From NCBI GenBank assembly GCA_040753915.1, contig JBFMDN010000089.1, positions 1 to 20,031 on the forward strand: DNA of 20,031 nt, written 5' to 3'. The stretch is from JBFMDN01 sp040753915. Its GTDB lineage: Bacteria > Desulfobacterota > Desulfomonilia > Desulfomonilales > Desulfomonilaceae. The notes below the pieces were generated by a model. The model saw only the letters and a program-made list of their open reading frames with translations. It had not been told where the DNA came from and ran no database searches. The first letter of the stretch is position 1, and each line of letters starts with the position of its first letter. The translations under genes and the position numbers were made by a program. This document shows, piece after piece, positions 1-7,349 of this stretch.

Positions 1-28
1 AAGCGGGGGAGAGGGGATTCTTTAGGCT

Positions 29-49
29 CCCTCTCCCTCTGGGAGAGGG
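29..49. repeat. Palindromic intergenic repeat (C-rich/G-rich hairpin)
   Basis: A perfect 9-bp inverted repeat, CCCTCTCCC / GGGAGAGGG, closes a TCT triloop. It is followed by TTGGGGTGAGGG. This arrangement resembles dispersed intergenic repeats found in many proteobacteria, and a structurally similar unit lies at 9368-9386. There is no T-tract, so a terminator role is not supported. Confidence 0.6.
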
Positions 50-565
50 TTGGGGTGAGGGTGCCTTTCCACGCATCGACGCTCAATCGTGCTACGATGT
101 TTGGCGTGTCCCCAGTTTTGAGACATTTTCCAAGGGGTGCCCCTACGTCGTGGCAGATTACGTGACCGCATTTAGGAAATGGAGCACTAAGCTGTTTGCA
201 GAGGGGCTGGCAGGGCCTCAATGAGGTGCGCAACGTCCGCCGGACGGTGGAGAGACCCGTCGGCAGGAGGCCGAAATTTGAGGGTTTTTCGATGGTCCCT
301 CAACCATGCCGCATGAGGAGGTACTCCAGCGGCCTGCGAGGGGCCGTTGGGTCACTGCTGCGCACCGGCTTCGTCAGCAAGTTGGCTGGCAAGCTGACTG
401 AGGTGAGGGGCTCGATGCCGCGTGCGCAGTCTTGTTGTGAGAATAGCGGAGCAACTATAGCAGCCGATTAGCGAATCGGAAATGTAAAGTCGATCGGCGG
501 GCTAACATGCGTGACTCACGCAGCTCACTTTGGGAGGAGGCGGAACGCTACACCCAAGGGAAGAA
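50..565. other. Non-coding region upstream of the PerR-like gene
   Basis: I see no convincing gene here. The longest open frame (196-471, +) starts at TTG, has an arginine-rich composition and no recognisable motif. Several short dyads are present: TTGAGGG/CCCTCAA around 278-303, CCGATT-AGCG-AATCGG at 464-479, and GCGTGA-C-TCACGC at 509-521. The last two lie just upstream of the PerR-like gene and could be operators, but neither resembles an AT-rich PerR/Fur box. Positions 180-480 could hold an unrecognised structured RNA; nothing shows this directly. Confidence 0.35.
432..461 (+). promoter_or_regulatory. Weak candidate sigma-70 promoter for the PerR-like gene
   Basis: TTGTTG (432-437) and TATAGC (456-461) are separated by 18 bases, about 105 bases upstream of the chosen ATG. 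The match to consensus is modest, so this is only a candidate. The dyad at 464-479 would overlap the predicted transcription start. Confidence 0.25.
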
Positions 566-1072
566 ATGCGGGCTCAGAAAGAAGATTCGCCGATGCAGAA
601 CTTTCGAGAAGAAAAGATCGAGCTGTTTCGGAGAGTCTGCAAAGAGCGGAATATCAAAGTGACGCCTCAGCGCCTGGAAATATTCCTGGTGGTTGTCGAT
701 GCGGAGGATCATCCTTCCGCTGAGGATGTGCTAAAGCGTGTTCGGAAGAAGCTGCCTACGGTTTCCTTGGACACGGTGTATAGAACTCTGAGTACATTTG
801 AACAACTAGGGCTGATCGCGAAGGTATCGTTCCTCGAAGGCAAGACGCGGTTTGATCCTAACACGAAACACCATCACCACCTGGTCTGCACGAAATGCAA
901 GAAGGTTAAGGATTTTGCTTGGCACGAGATTGACGAGATCAAGCTTCCCCCGGAAGCGGAAGGTTGGGGAGAAGTCAAGAGGAAGGTCGTAGAGGTGCGG
1001 GGCATCTGCTCCGAATGCTTGACTTCCGCCAAAGTCGAGCATCGAGCCAAGGGGTCAGGTCTTGTTTCTTGA
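566..1072 (+). CDS. perR: PerR-like peroxide/iron-responsive repressor (Fur family)
   Basis: This 168-residue Fur-family regulator has an N-terminal winged helix with the recognition-helix motif DTVYRTL (69-75) and a C-terminal dimerisation domain. Aligned by eye with Bacillus subtilis PerR, the regulatory metal ligands appear intact: His49, Asp97 (RFD), His103, His105 and Asp116. So does the structural zinc site, CTKC (108, 111) and CSEC (148, 151). The Asp at the RFD position favours PerR over Fur or Zur. The ATG at 566 is chosen because AAGGGAAG precedes it; ATG 593 is a possible shorter start. The probable role is repression of peroxide-defence genes, relieved by metal-catalysed oxidation of the histidines, which fits a strict anaerobe rich in iron-sulfur enzymes. 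The last residues and the stop codon lie inside the left arm of an inverted repeat (1052-1072), so the C-terminal tail seems to have been shaped by a repeat insertion. Confidence 0.88.
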   Translation: MRAQKEDSPMQNFREEKIELFRRVCKERNIKVTPQRLEIFLVVVDAEDHPSAEDVLKRVRKKLPTVSLDTVYRTLSTFEQLGLIAKVSFLEGKTRFDPNTKHHHHLVCTKCKKVKDFAWHEIDEIKLPPEAEGWGEVKRKVVEVRGICSECLTSAKVEHRAKGSGLVS

Positions 1073-1175
1073 TCTTCCTCTCATCTCTTAAACTCGCCTG
1101 CTCGATCTACATGGGGCAGCGGCCTATTCACAGTCCATCGTCATCATAGGTTCGTCAAGAAACAAGACCTGACCC
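1052..1175. repeat. 124-bp unit bounded by 21-bp perfect inverted repeats (MITE/REP-like)
   Basis: The left arm (1052-1072) begins GGGTCAGGTCTTG and the right arm (1155-1175) is its exact reverse complement, ending CAAGACCTGACCC. About 82 bp lies between them, with no coding content. The unit fits exactly between two convergent genes and supplies the stop codon of the PerR-like gene. Such a pair looks like a non-autonomous mobile element or a REP-type unit. The RNA could also form a long hairpin that ends or stabilises both transcripts. I see no transposase and no clear target-site duplication. Confidence 0.7.
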
Positions 1176-1199
1176 GGCGGGAGCACTTAGAGCCTGCGA

Positions 1200-3443
1200 C
1201 TATGCCGGTGGCAGAAACCCCGTGTCTGCAATCTTGCAGGGGTCGCATGGAATTGTAACAGAGAATCTGCTTCCCTTTCCGTCGCCTTCACTCTCAACCC
1301 AAATGCGGCCGCCGTGAAGCTCGACGAGGCTACGGGTGAGAGCCAGACCGAGGCCGGTGCCCTGTCGACGTCGGGCAAACGAGAAATCCAACTGCTCAAA
1401 TGCATTAAAAATTCTGCTGTGGTCTCTCTCGTTAATTCCGATGCCCGTATCGTCAACAACGATCATCACGTCGGAGAATTCCGGATAAGCCTTCAGGACG
1501 ATCCGACCGCCGTCGGGCGTGAACTTCATCGCGTTTGACAGGAGATTAAACAGAATCTGACGGACCTTCAGCGCATCCAAAGCAACGGTACGGCCAGCTA
1601 GGTCCGGATGAATCTCGAGCTGAAGATCGAGGCCTCGCTTGCGCGCTTCCTCTGTGAACGTCACCAAGCCTTCGCGCAACAAATCGTCAAGATTGATATT
1701 CGAGACGTGCAACTCCATCTTTCCCGATTCCACTTTCGAGAGATCCAAGATGTCGTTAATCAAGCTCAACAGGTGCTTCCCACTTGCCGATATGTGTCCG
1801 ACTTGCTCCAATTGCTTCTGATTCAACTTCCCGAAAAACTGATCTTCCAAGATTTCCGAGAACCCTATGATGGCGTTTAGTGGTGTTCTCAACTCATGGC
1901 TCATGGACGCCAAAAAGGCGCTCTTGGCTCTATTGGCCAATTCAGCGGCTTCTTTGGCTTCCCACAGCTCCCGTTCCCGCCTCAGTTGGTCCGTAATATC
2001 TCGCGAGAAGATGGCCAATCTTTCTACCGAGCCCGCTGCGTCAAATACCGGATACACCGTGTGATCAAAGTGCGCGCCATCGACCTCATCAACAAATCGT
2101 ACCGGTTGCCTGGATTCCGTTACTTTCCTGGCATGGAATTTCCGTTTCTCAGCGACCTCTACAGGAAAAAAATGGAGGATATTTGCCCCCATCAACTCCT
2201 CCTGGGAGCGCCCCAGCCTCCTCGAAGCCACTTCATTGCAAGCCAATACGGTGTAGTCAGGGATGTCAACCAATACAGCCCCATCACTGCTGGCATTCAA
2301 TAGACTGCGGGAGGTCTCCTCACTGCGTCTTAGAGACTCTTCGGCTATTTTCCGATGGGTAATGTCATGGGAAACCACGAGGATGTCCACGGGGGTCCCA
2401 TCTTCACCTCGCAGGAACGCAGCCGTGATTTCGGTCCATACCTTAACACCGTCTCGGCGGAACTGTTCCAGGTCTCCCACCTGTATCGCGTTCTTGGACG
2501 GTTCTCCACGTCTTTCACGAGACAACTCTTCTCGAAATAGCCTGGTCACTTTCACGCGGGACGAGGGAGAAAGGGTCGTCAAGGGGTCGAGCTCCATGAT
2601 CTCCTCGACCCTGTATCCAAGCAGCTTCTCAACAGAGGGGCTCACGTACTTGGTTTTGAGATCCATGCCTATGGTCCAGATTACATCCTGCACCGTTTCG
2701 ACCAAGGTTCGAAACTGCTTCTCACTCCTTCGCAGCGCCTGTTCCATCAGTATTCGTTCTTCGATTTCCTTCAACAGGTGTTGATTCAGTCTCTCCACGG
2801 TGGACTTTTCCTCGGTGAGCGATTGAATGAGGTCATCGTTCCTGAAGCGCAGTGTGAGCGATTCCTTGCCGATATTGTGCATATGTCTTCCCGAGCTCAG
2901 GAGGACCGCAGTGAAAATGAGAATTGCCAGCCCGATAAGAACGTCTACTGAGGATCCCTCATAAAAATAGCGCCCTGTGACGGGGAGCAACTCCGCAAGG
3001 ATAGTTGGCGCATAACAATAGCTCACCGGTGAGTACACGACAGTCGCGGCTGAGCTGATTCCTGTGAGAAATAGGGCAAGGAGGAACTGATGGGTCCTTG
3101 AGTCGGCTGGAAAAAGGAACACTCCCGAAAGCCCCCAGATGAGACCTGAAATAAAGGTCACAACTGCAAATCGTCTTCCCCAGATTCTCATCTCGTCGTC
3201 TCGTATTTCAGCTCTGTTAAATGCGAAAACGAGAAGGTTCCTGGGAACTTGAATAATGAAGTAGCACACGAGCCACGCCAGGAGATGTTGCCACGGAACT
3301 ACATTCCACAGAGCTACAGGCAGCAGCAGAGCACTCACCTGAGCGCCGATGAGGCCTGTACGGCTCTGGGTATAAAGCTGGCGCACCTGAGCTGCATGAA
3401 CCCGGACGCTGTCCGCTGAAGCGCTGGCTGCGGGGCCGAACAT
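1200..3443 (-). CDS. Membrane-anchored PAS sensor histidine kinase (orphan)
   Basis: This is a 747-residue hybrid-free histidine kinase. The N-terminal ~200 residues contain about six hydrophobic segments of no family I can name, then a coiled-coil linker near EEKSTVERLNQHLLKEIEER. Two PAS domains follow (about 240-365 and 375-490). Next comes a HisKA domain with the H-box SHELRTPLNAIIGF (phospho-acceptor His516). The HATPase domain shows the N-box NLLSNAMKF, G1 DDTGIGI and G2 GTGLGL. The ATG at 3443 is preceded by GGAG at good spacing; a TTG four codons upstream lacks a ribosome site. No response-regulator gene lies in the window, so the partner is unknown, and the PAS ligand cannot be predicted. 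The gene converges on the PerR-like gene, with the inverted-repeat unit between them. Confidence 0.92.
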   Translation of the reverse strand: MFGPAASASADSVRVHAAQVRQLYTQSRTGLIGAQVSALLLPVALWNVVPWQHLLAWLVCYFIIQVPRNLLVFAFNRAEIRDDEMRIWGRRFAVVTFISGLIWGLSGVFLFPADSRTHQFLLALFLTGISSAATVVYSPVSYCYAPTILAELLPVTGRYFYEGSSVDVLIGLAILIFTAVLLSSGRHMHNIGKESLTLRFRNDDLIQSLTEEKSTVERLNQHLLKEIEERILMEQALRRSEKQFRTLVETVQDVIWTIGMDLKTKYVSPSVEKLLGYRVEEIMELDPLTTLSPSSRVKVTRLFREELSRERRGEPSKNAIQVGDLEQFRRDGVKVWTEITAAFLRGEDGTPVDILVVSHDITHRKIAEESLRRSEETSRSLLNASSDGAVLVDIPDYTVLACNEVASRRLGRSQEELMGANILHFFPVEVAEKRKFHARKVTESRQPVRFVDEVDGAHFDHTVYPVFDAAGSVERLAIFSRDITDQLRRERELWEAKEAAELANRAKSAFLASMSHELRTPLNAIIGFSEILEDQFFGKLNQKQLEQVGHISASGKHLLSLINDILDLSKVESGKMELHVSNINLDDLLREGLVTFTEEARKRGLDLQLEIHPDLAGRTVALDALKVRQILFNLLSNAMKFTPDGGRIVLKAYPEFSDVMIVVDDTGIGINERDHSRIFNAFEQLDFSFARRRQGTGLGLALTRSLVELHGGRIWVESEGDGKGSRFSVTIPCDPCKIADTGFLPPA

Positions 3444-3567
3444 CGGATTCTCCAATACTTTCAGCCAAAAGTTCGGAAATAACGGTCATCATAGCTCGAA
3501 ACGTACGGGCATACAACTCCGGAAAGGGTACCCACATATTCGGAACATGGGTGGCCGAGTATTTGCA

Positions 3568-3672
3568 ATGCAGGCTTTCAGCCTGCATGTTGAAGAAAGG
3601 CAGCCTGAAAGGCTACCTACATACTTGGAAGATGCGAGACCGCGGATTGTAGTGCAGGCTTTCCAGCCTGCA
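3568..3672. repeat. Cluster of three related palindromes (BIME/REP-like)
   Basis: Unit 1 (3568-3588) is ATGCAGGCT-TTC-AGCCTGCAT, a perfect 9-bp stem. Unit 2 (3598-3618) is AGGCAGCC-TGAAA-GGCTACCT with one mismatch. Unit 3 (3653-3672) is TGCAGGCT-TTCC-AGCCTGCA. All share an AGCCTG/CAGGCT core, with the central unit in the opposite sense (CTGAAAGG against CTTTCAG). This resembles a bacterial interspersed mosaic element in an intergenic space. Confidence 0.65.
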
Positions 3673-3965
3673 TCTTATGTGTCGGATCGTCCGCAACCAG
3701 GACGAACCGCAGCACGAGTACGCGGTGGCGGATCAACTCCAAAAAAGATCCGGGGCCGGCAAGCACATTCCGAACTTCGATATCGGCAGCCGGCGTCACC
3801 AATCGTGCCCTGCCGCGACCAGTCCCTAACGGGCCCTTCAGAAACCGTACGGTTCTTCGCATTTTCTCAGGCTATAGACAAAAATGATTTGACGGATTGA
3901 TGAGCATAATGCTAACGTTCCTCAGTACTCAGGGTGGGTGATAGTGAGGGCCTTTTTCTGGCGAC

Positions 3966-3985
3966 GGAGGGTTTCAAACGCCTCC
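3966..3985. repeat. Hairpin repeat A with GTTTCAAACG core
   Basis: The stem GGAGG (3966-3970) pairs with CCTCC (3981-3985) around the core GTTTCAAACG. The core is shared exactly with the hairpin at 4045-4065, while the stem bases differ but still pair. Confidence 0.55.
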
Positions 3986-4044
3986 CTGCCGGCACACGTC
4001 CGGTACTTCTACCGCAAAGATCAGCGGTCCGCACCACAATGGGA

Positions 4045-4065
4045 GGGCAGGTTTCAAACGTGCCC
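4045..4065. repeat. Hairpin repeat B with GTTTCAAACG core
   Basis: The stem GGGCA (4045-4049) pairs with TGCCC (4061-4065) around an unpaired G and the core GTTTCAAACG (4051-4060). It is the structural partner of the hairpin at 3966-3985. Confidence 0.55.
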
Positions 4066-4091
4066 TGTGTTGAGATAGGCTCTTGCATCTG

Positions 4092-4109
4092 TCCTTTCCT
4101 AAGAAAGGA
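4092..4109 (+). promoter_or_regulatory. Leader hairpin upstream of yedE
   Basis: TCCTTTC (4092-4098) pairs with GAAAGGA (4103-4109) around a CTAA tetraloop, about 70 bases before the yedE start. No T-tract follows, so it is not a simple terminator. It could be a transcript-stabilising or regulatory leader; there is no direct evidence for either. Confidence 0.3.
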
Positions 4110-4176
4110 GCTGTTCGCCAAGAAATTCACCGTACTTGTCAAGACTTGTAATTAGTTGAAGGAGGACTTCAACAGG

Positions 4177-5265
4177 ATGAGAAATATCTTAGCCACACGG
4201 TACGGCATCATCGCGGTGGGAGCGGTAATCGGGGTGTTGGCCGCCCTGCTTCAGAAGTTCGGCAATCCTGGGAACATGGGCATATGCGTCGCATGTTTCG
4301 AACGGGACATATCCGGCGCGCTGGGATTACACCGTGCCGATGTTGTGCAGTATCTTAGGCCTGAAATTCTCGGGTTCGTTCTGGGCGCATTTGTGTCCGC
4401 CCTCGCTGTAGGAGAATTCAAGCCCCGCTCCGGTTCTAGTCCCTTGGCCCGATTCGTGCTCGGCATGTGTGCAATGATCGGAGCTCTCGTGTTTCTAGGG
4501 TGTCCGTGGAGGGCCCTGTTGCGTCTGGCAGGAGGGGACGGCAATGCGATTTTCGGTCTGCTCGGGCTCGCCACAGGAGTTGGCATTGGAACGCTGTTCT
4601 TCCGGAGCGGGTACAGTCTGGGACGTACCTATAGACAGAGCCGGGGAGTCGGATTGCTCATGCCGATTGTAATGGGCGGCCTTCTCATCTTGCTGTTCAT
4701 TTTTCCCCAGATTCCGGGGCAGCCTCAAAGCGGTGTCTTGTTTTACAGCGTCAAAGGGCCGGGCTCGCAGCACGCAGCATTGGCCATTTCCCTCATAGTG
4801 GGGCTTGCCGTAGGGGTGATGGCACAGCGCAGCCGCTTCTGCACAATGGGCGCGCTGAGAGACTTGATCCTCTTCAACCAGTGGCACCTTTTTTTGGGAT
4901 TCCTATCGCTCCTGGCCTTTGCATGGATCACTAATCTTATTTTGGGTCAGTTTCATCCGGGCTTTGTTGGACAGCCAGTGGCGCACACGCAGAGCTTTTG
5001 GAATTTTTCAGGCATGGTGGTCGCGGGGCTGGCCTTCGCTCTCGCAGGCGGATGTCCTGGCAGGCAGCTCTTCATGTCTGGAGAGGGTGATGGCGACGCC
5101 GGGATTTTCGTATTCGGAATGATCACAGGAGCGGCCTTTGCCCACAACTTTGGTCTTGCCAGCTCGCCAAACGGCATCGGCCCTCATGGAATGGCTGCAG
5201 TCATTGTTTGTCTGATTGTGTGCCTGTATATAGGATTCACTAACCTTAAGAAAGCCAGCGGGTGA
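4177..5265 (+). CDS. yedE: YedE/YeeE-family membrane transporter, putative selenium uptake
   Basis: This 362-residue polytopic membrane protein is of the YeeE/YedE family, with about nine or more hydrophobic segments. An internal duplication is visible. GICVACFERD (36-44) is echoed by FCTMGALRD (221-229), and LGCPWRALLRLAGGDGN (near 108-123) is echoed by GGCPGRQLFMSGEGDGD (291-307). Conserved cysteines Cys37/Cys40, Cys109, Cys222 and Cys293 line up with the repeat motifs. In the related YeeE thiosulfate transporter such cysteines handle the sulfur substrate. The ATG at 4177 is used, with GGAGGA ten bases upstream; a TTG at 4156 is less likely. It leads a four-gene operon with YedF and DUF3343 partners, a grouping known to co-occur with selenium use, so selenium (or a selenium-sulfur species) is the likely substrate. 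Thiosulfate remains an alternative. Confidence 0.88.
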   Translation: MRNILATRYGIIAVGAVIGVLAALLQKFGNPGNMGICVACFERDISGALGLHRADVVQYLRPEILGFVLGAFVSALAVGEFKPRSGSSPLARFVLGMCAMIGALVFLGCPWRALLRLAGGDGNAIFGLLGLATGVGIGTLFFRSGYSLGRTYRQSRGVGLLMPIVMGGLLILLFIFPQIPGQPQSGVLFYSVKGPGSQHAALAISLIVGLAVGVMAQRSRFCTMGALRDLILFNQWHLFLGFLSLLAFAWITNLILGQFHPGFVGQPVAHTQSFWNFSGMVVAGLAFALAGGCPGRQLFMSGEGDGDAGIFVFGMITGAAFAHNFGLASSPNGIGPHGMAAVIVCLIVCLYIGFTNLKKASG

Positions 5266-5276
5266 GGAGGGTAACA

Positions 5277-5492
5277 ATGGCGGAATTGGTCGATGCAAGG
5301 GGGCTGTCGTGCCCGCAACCCGTACTGATGACTCTTACCAAGATCAAAGAGCTGTCCTCCGGGGAAATCGAAGTCATTGTAGACAATGAGGTCAGCCGGG
5401 AGAATGTGAGTCGAGCTGCTACCAATGCAGGCTGGCAGCTCGCGGAAGAAAGAGAGGAGAATGACGAGTTTCATCTCGTTTTCAAGCGTTGA
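5277..5492 (+). CDS. yedF: YedF/TusA-like sulfur or selenium carrier protein
   Basis: This 71-residue SirA/TusA-fold protein carries the hallmark CPxP motif, SCPQP (Cys12), near its N-terminus. TusA proteins carry persulfide on this cysteine. The YedF branch, found beside YedE, is associated with selenium metabolism and may carry selenium as a perselenide. The ATG at 5277 follows a strong GAGGAGGG ribosome site and lies 11 bases after the yedE stop. The longer YedF form known from selenium-using bacteria has an extra C-terminal DsrE-like domain; this one is the short form. The next gene starts within its stop codon, which implies translational coupling. Confidence 0.88.
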   Translation: MAELVDARGLSCPQPVLMTLTKIKELSSGEIEVIVDNEVSRENVSRAATNAGWQLAEEREENDEFHLVFKR

Positions 5493-6061
5493 GGAAATTT
5501 ATTGCAAAGATATACGAAATCTTCCAGAAGTCGAAAGATAAGAGTGAATCCCCTGACCGACGCCTTTCGGCACGGGGGATTCTCATCTTCAGTCACACAA
5601 GTGAGGTGATTCAAGCAGAGACCTTGCTAAAGGAAGCGGGTCTTGAAGTCCAAGTCAAAGGCCCACCGCCCGAAGTGAGGACCGGCTGCGACATGGCCAT
5701 CGAGTTTCCGATTATCGCTCAGTTACTCGTTTCCCAACTTCTCAAGGATGCCGGTATCGAGCCACTGCAGATACTTCCTCTCCAAGACCTGTTGCTTGAG
5801 CCCGTGAGCCTCTATAACGTCAAGGATTTCGGCGACTTCCTAATGGTGCGGGCCGCCAACATGAAGATTACTGTGGCGAAGGCCGATCTCAGAATCGTTA
5901 ACATATCCGGCGGAGGCTGCCCTGATGTTCCATTTCTCGCGGATAGGCTCGTCGGCAAGACTCTATTGGAAGCGCCGGAACCGAGAGAGCTGGGCAGCAC
6001 CCTGTGCGGGTACGCTCTGCAGATGGCATATGAAGAGCTGAAACGCAAATGTCTTGGTTGA
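5489..6061 (+). CDS. DUF3343-domain protein, selenium-metabolism associated
   Basis: This 190-residue protein has a DUF3343-like segment at about 28-105. It contains FSHTSEVIQAETLL, then RTGCDMAIEF with a conserved cysteine at about residue 69. The remaining ~85 residues contain a GGGCPDVPFLAD stretch that I do not recognise, possibly a second small domain. DUF3343 proteins recur beside YedE/YedF in selenium-using genomes but have no proven reaction. A TTG start at 5489 overlaps the yedF stop codon and has no good Shine-Dalgarno sequence, consistent with reinitiation. The start remains uncertain because no ATG or GTG lies nearby in frame. The gene overlaps the next one by 13 bases. Confidence 0.75.
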   Translation: MRKFIAKIYEIFQKSKDKSESPDRRLSARGILIFSHTSEVIQAETLLKEAGLEVQVKGPPPEVRTGCDMAIEFPIIAQLLVSQLLKDAGIEPLQILPLQDLLLEPVSLYNVKDFGDFLMVRAANMKITVAKADLRIVNISGGGCPDVPFLADRLVGKTLLEAPEPRELGSTLCGYALQMAYEELKRKCLG

Positions 6062-6933
6062 TTGTCGGAACGATCCCGCATGACGGGTTCCCGTTGTTGG
6101 AAGCCCCTTGTTCGCTCGACAATGGAGTGCTCACAGTAGGTCACGATTGCATCGCGGTGTCCAGAGGTACTCCTGCCCTCATTGCCGCGGCCACACTGGC
6201 ATCCAAGGTGCTGCAGATAGAACCTCCGCGCGCTCTGCTAGCTGGCGATACGGGAAAGGGTCGAGGCAGCGAACAAATATACCGACATCTCGTGGGAGCT
6301 TTGCCGGACCTCTCGTACTCGCTGCTCGTATTTCACTACCTGCAGCCTGACGTCGATTGGCACAATCGTATCTTCTTGAAGTTACAGGACCTAGCGGACC
6401 AGCCTACGCTCGTGGCAGACGCGGGATACATGTACGTGGCCAAGATGAGCGGCCTGGCCGGGTCGTACGACCTGTTCACGCCTGACATTGGCGAGCTGGC
6501 TTTTCTGGCAGACGAGTCTGCTCCCCATCCCTTCTACACTCGCGGGTTCTTGCTGCAGGATGAGGATAAGGCCGAGGAACTGGTCAAACGAGCCTATGAG
6601 CATGAAAACGCGGCTCGATATCTGCTGGTGAAAGGAAAATGCGATCTTGTTGCCTCTGTTGAAGGGATACTGGCACGGGTTTGCGAGCCCTGCGTGGAAA
6701 ACATGGAACCAATAGGCGGCACAGGAGATACGCTGACGGGAATCGTTGCCGCGCTCATTCAAAGCAATAGGACGATTCCTGAGGCAGCTACCCTCGCGGC
6801 CAAGGCAAACCGTCTTCTGGGGCTTCTCAGCAAGCCCACGCCTGCCTTCAGCGTGTCGGACCTACTTCCAGCAATGCCCGAAGCCATGGGAATGGCACTC
6901 GATGAGCCCGAATCGAGAAGCACGGATTTGTGA
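6049..6933 (+). CDS. Ribokinase-fold protein resembling NAD(P)H-hydrate dehydratase
   Basis: This 294-residue protein resembles the C-terminal domain of YjeF/NnrD (ADP- or ATP-dependent NAD(P)H-hydrate dehydratase). It has a VADAGYM segment (122-128), DLFTPDIGELAFL (141-153) and the phosphate-binding motif GGTGDTLTG (223-231) with the likely catalytic Asp227. Its N-terminal third is unlike standard NnrD. The ATG at 6049 lies inside the DUF3343 gene (13-base overlap), which makes it the last member of the selenium operon. The context suggests a kinase or dehydratase acting with selenium metabolism rather than general nicotinamide repair, but the substrate is unknown. A housekeeping NnrD role cannot be excluded. 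Confidence 0.7.
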   Translation: MSWLIVGTIPHDGFPLLEAPCSLDNGVLTVGHDCIAVSRGTPALIAAATLASKVLQIEPPRALLAGDTGKGRGSEQIYRHLVGALPDLSYSLLVFHYLQPDVDWHNRIFLKLQDLADQPTLVADAGYMYVAKMSGLAGSYDLFTPDIGELAFLADESAPHPFYTRGFLLQDEDKAEELVKRAYEHENAARYLLVKGKCDLVASVEGILARVCEPCVENMEPIGGTGDTLTGIVAALIQSNRTIPEAATLAAKANRLLGLLSKPTPAFSVSDLLPAMPEAMGMALDEPESRSTDL

Positions 6934-6966
6934 GCCAAGAATTCTTGCGAGGCGGCATCTGTTTCC

Positions 6967-7349
6967 CTATGTCTGATCATCGTCTGCGCCTGCAAGCTCC
7001 CTTTCCAACTGTTCCAAAGGAGGAAGGATTTTCTTGATCGTCACCCGCAAGGCCGGAAGCTCGTTTTCCACGATGCTCCACACCTCATCAAGGCTCACCC
7101 CTTCATATTGATGAATTCAGAACATCTCGAAGACCAGCCAGCCCAACGCCAACGAATTATCGGTAACGAAGCCTTATAGTCGTCAGGTATTCTCTTGGCA
7201 GCCTCACCCATCACTTCCAGATTCCGAATAACTGCGTCTTGGACAATTGGGTTCCCAAGAAAGGATTCTTTGCCGGATTCCGTGTAACTGACTATCCTTT
7301 CGATGCGTTCTAGTATCTGAGCGAGGTAGACTCGTGGGTCCTTTCTCAT
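6967..7349 (-). pseudogene. hepT: hepT toxin (HEPN/DUF86 family), broken by two frame slips
   Basis: The gene begins at ATG 7349, overlapping the mntA stop by four bases (ATGA). The first ~68 residues are normal for HepT (VRNLEVMGEAAKRIP-like). The frame then slips twice. Reading across frames gives IRWRW, then LAGLRDVL, then IHQYEGVSLDEVWSIVE, ending at TAG 6967-6969. Joined together, these restore the HEPN active-site pattern R-x4-H within RDVLIHQY. Each break fits a single extra base, one G near 7148 and one A near 7123. As written, the product would end early at about residue 84 without the catalytic motif, so toxin activity is presumably lost. Sequencing or assembly error is an alternative. 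Confidence 0.75.

Larger units (their letters stand above)
3444..4176. other. Palindrome-rich intergenic region upstream of the selenium operon
   Basis: About 730 bp separate the divergent kinase and yedE genes. Open frames here (for example 3547-3900 + and 3862-3617 -) run straight through palindromic repeats, lack ribosome sites and show no motif, so I treat them as non-coding. The contents I can support are the repeats at 3568-3672, the two matched hairpins at 3966-3985 and 4045-4065, a dyad ACCGC/GCGGT around 4011-4028, and the leader hairpin at 4092-4109. No clear promoter for yedE was found. Confidence 0.6.

Noticed and set aside
196..471. 91-residue open frame
   Set aside because: No motif, no convincing ribosome site, and a composition like translated non-coding GC-rich DNA.
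3547..3900. 117-residue open frame (+) and the overlapping 81-residue frame (-)
   Set aside because: Both run through palindromic repeats and lack ribosome sites and recognisable domains.
4177..5265. yedE as a plain thiosulfate transporter
   Set aside because: The family includes thiosulfate transporters, but linkage to YedF and DUF3343 favours selenium. It is kept as an alternative, not the main call.
7100..7135. TGA in the shifted hepT frame (EMF-stop-IHQY) as a further selenocysteine
   Set aside because: It appears only in a frame that is not continuous with the HepT N-terminus. A second frame slip removes it and restores the family motif RDVLIHQY.
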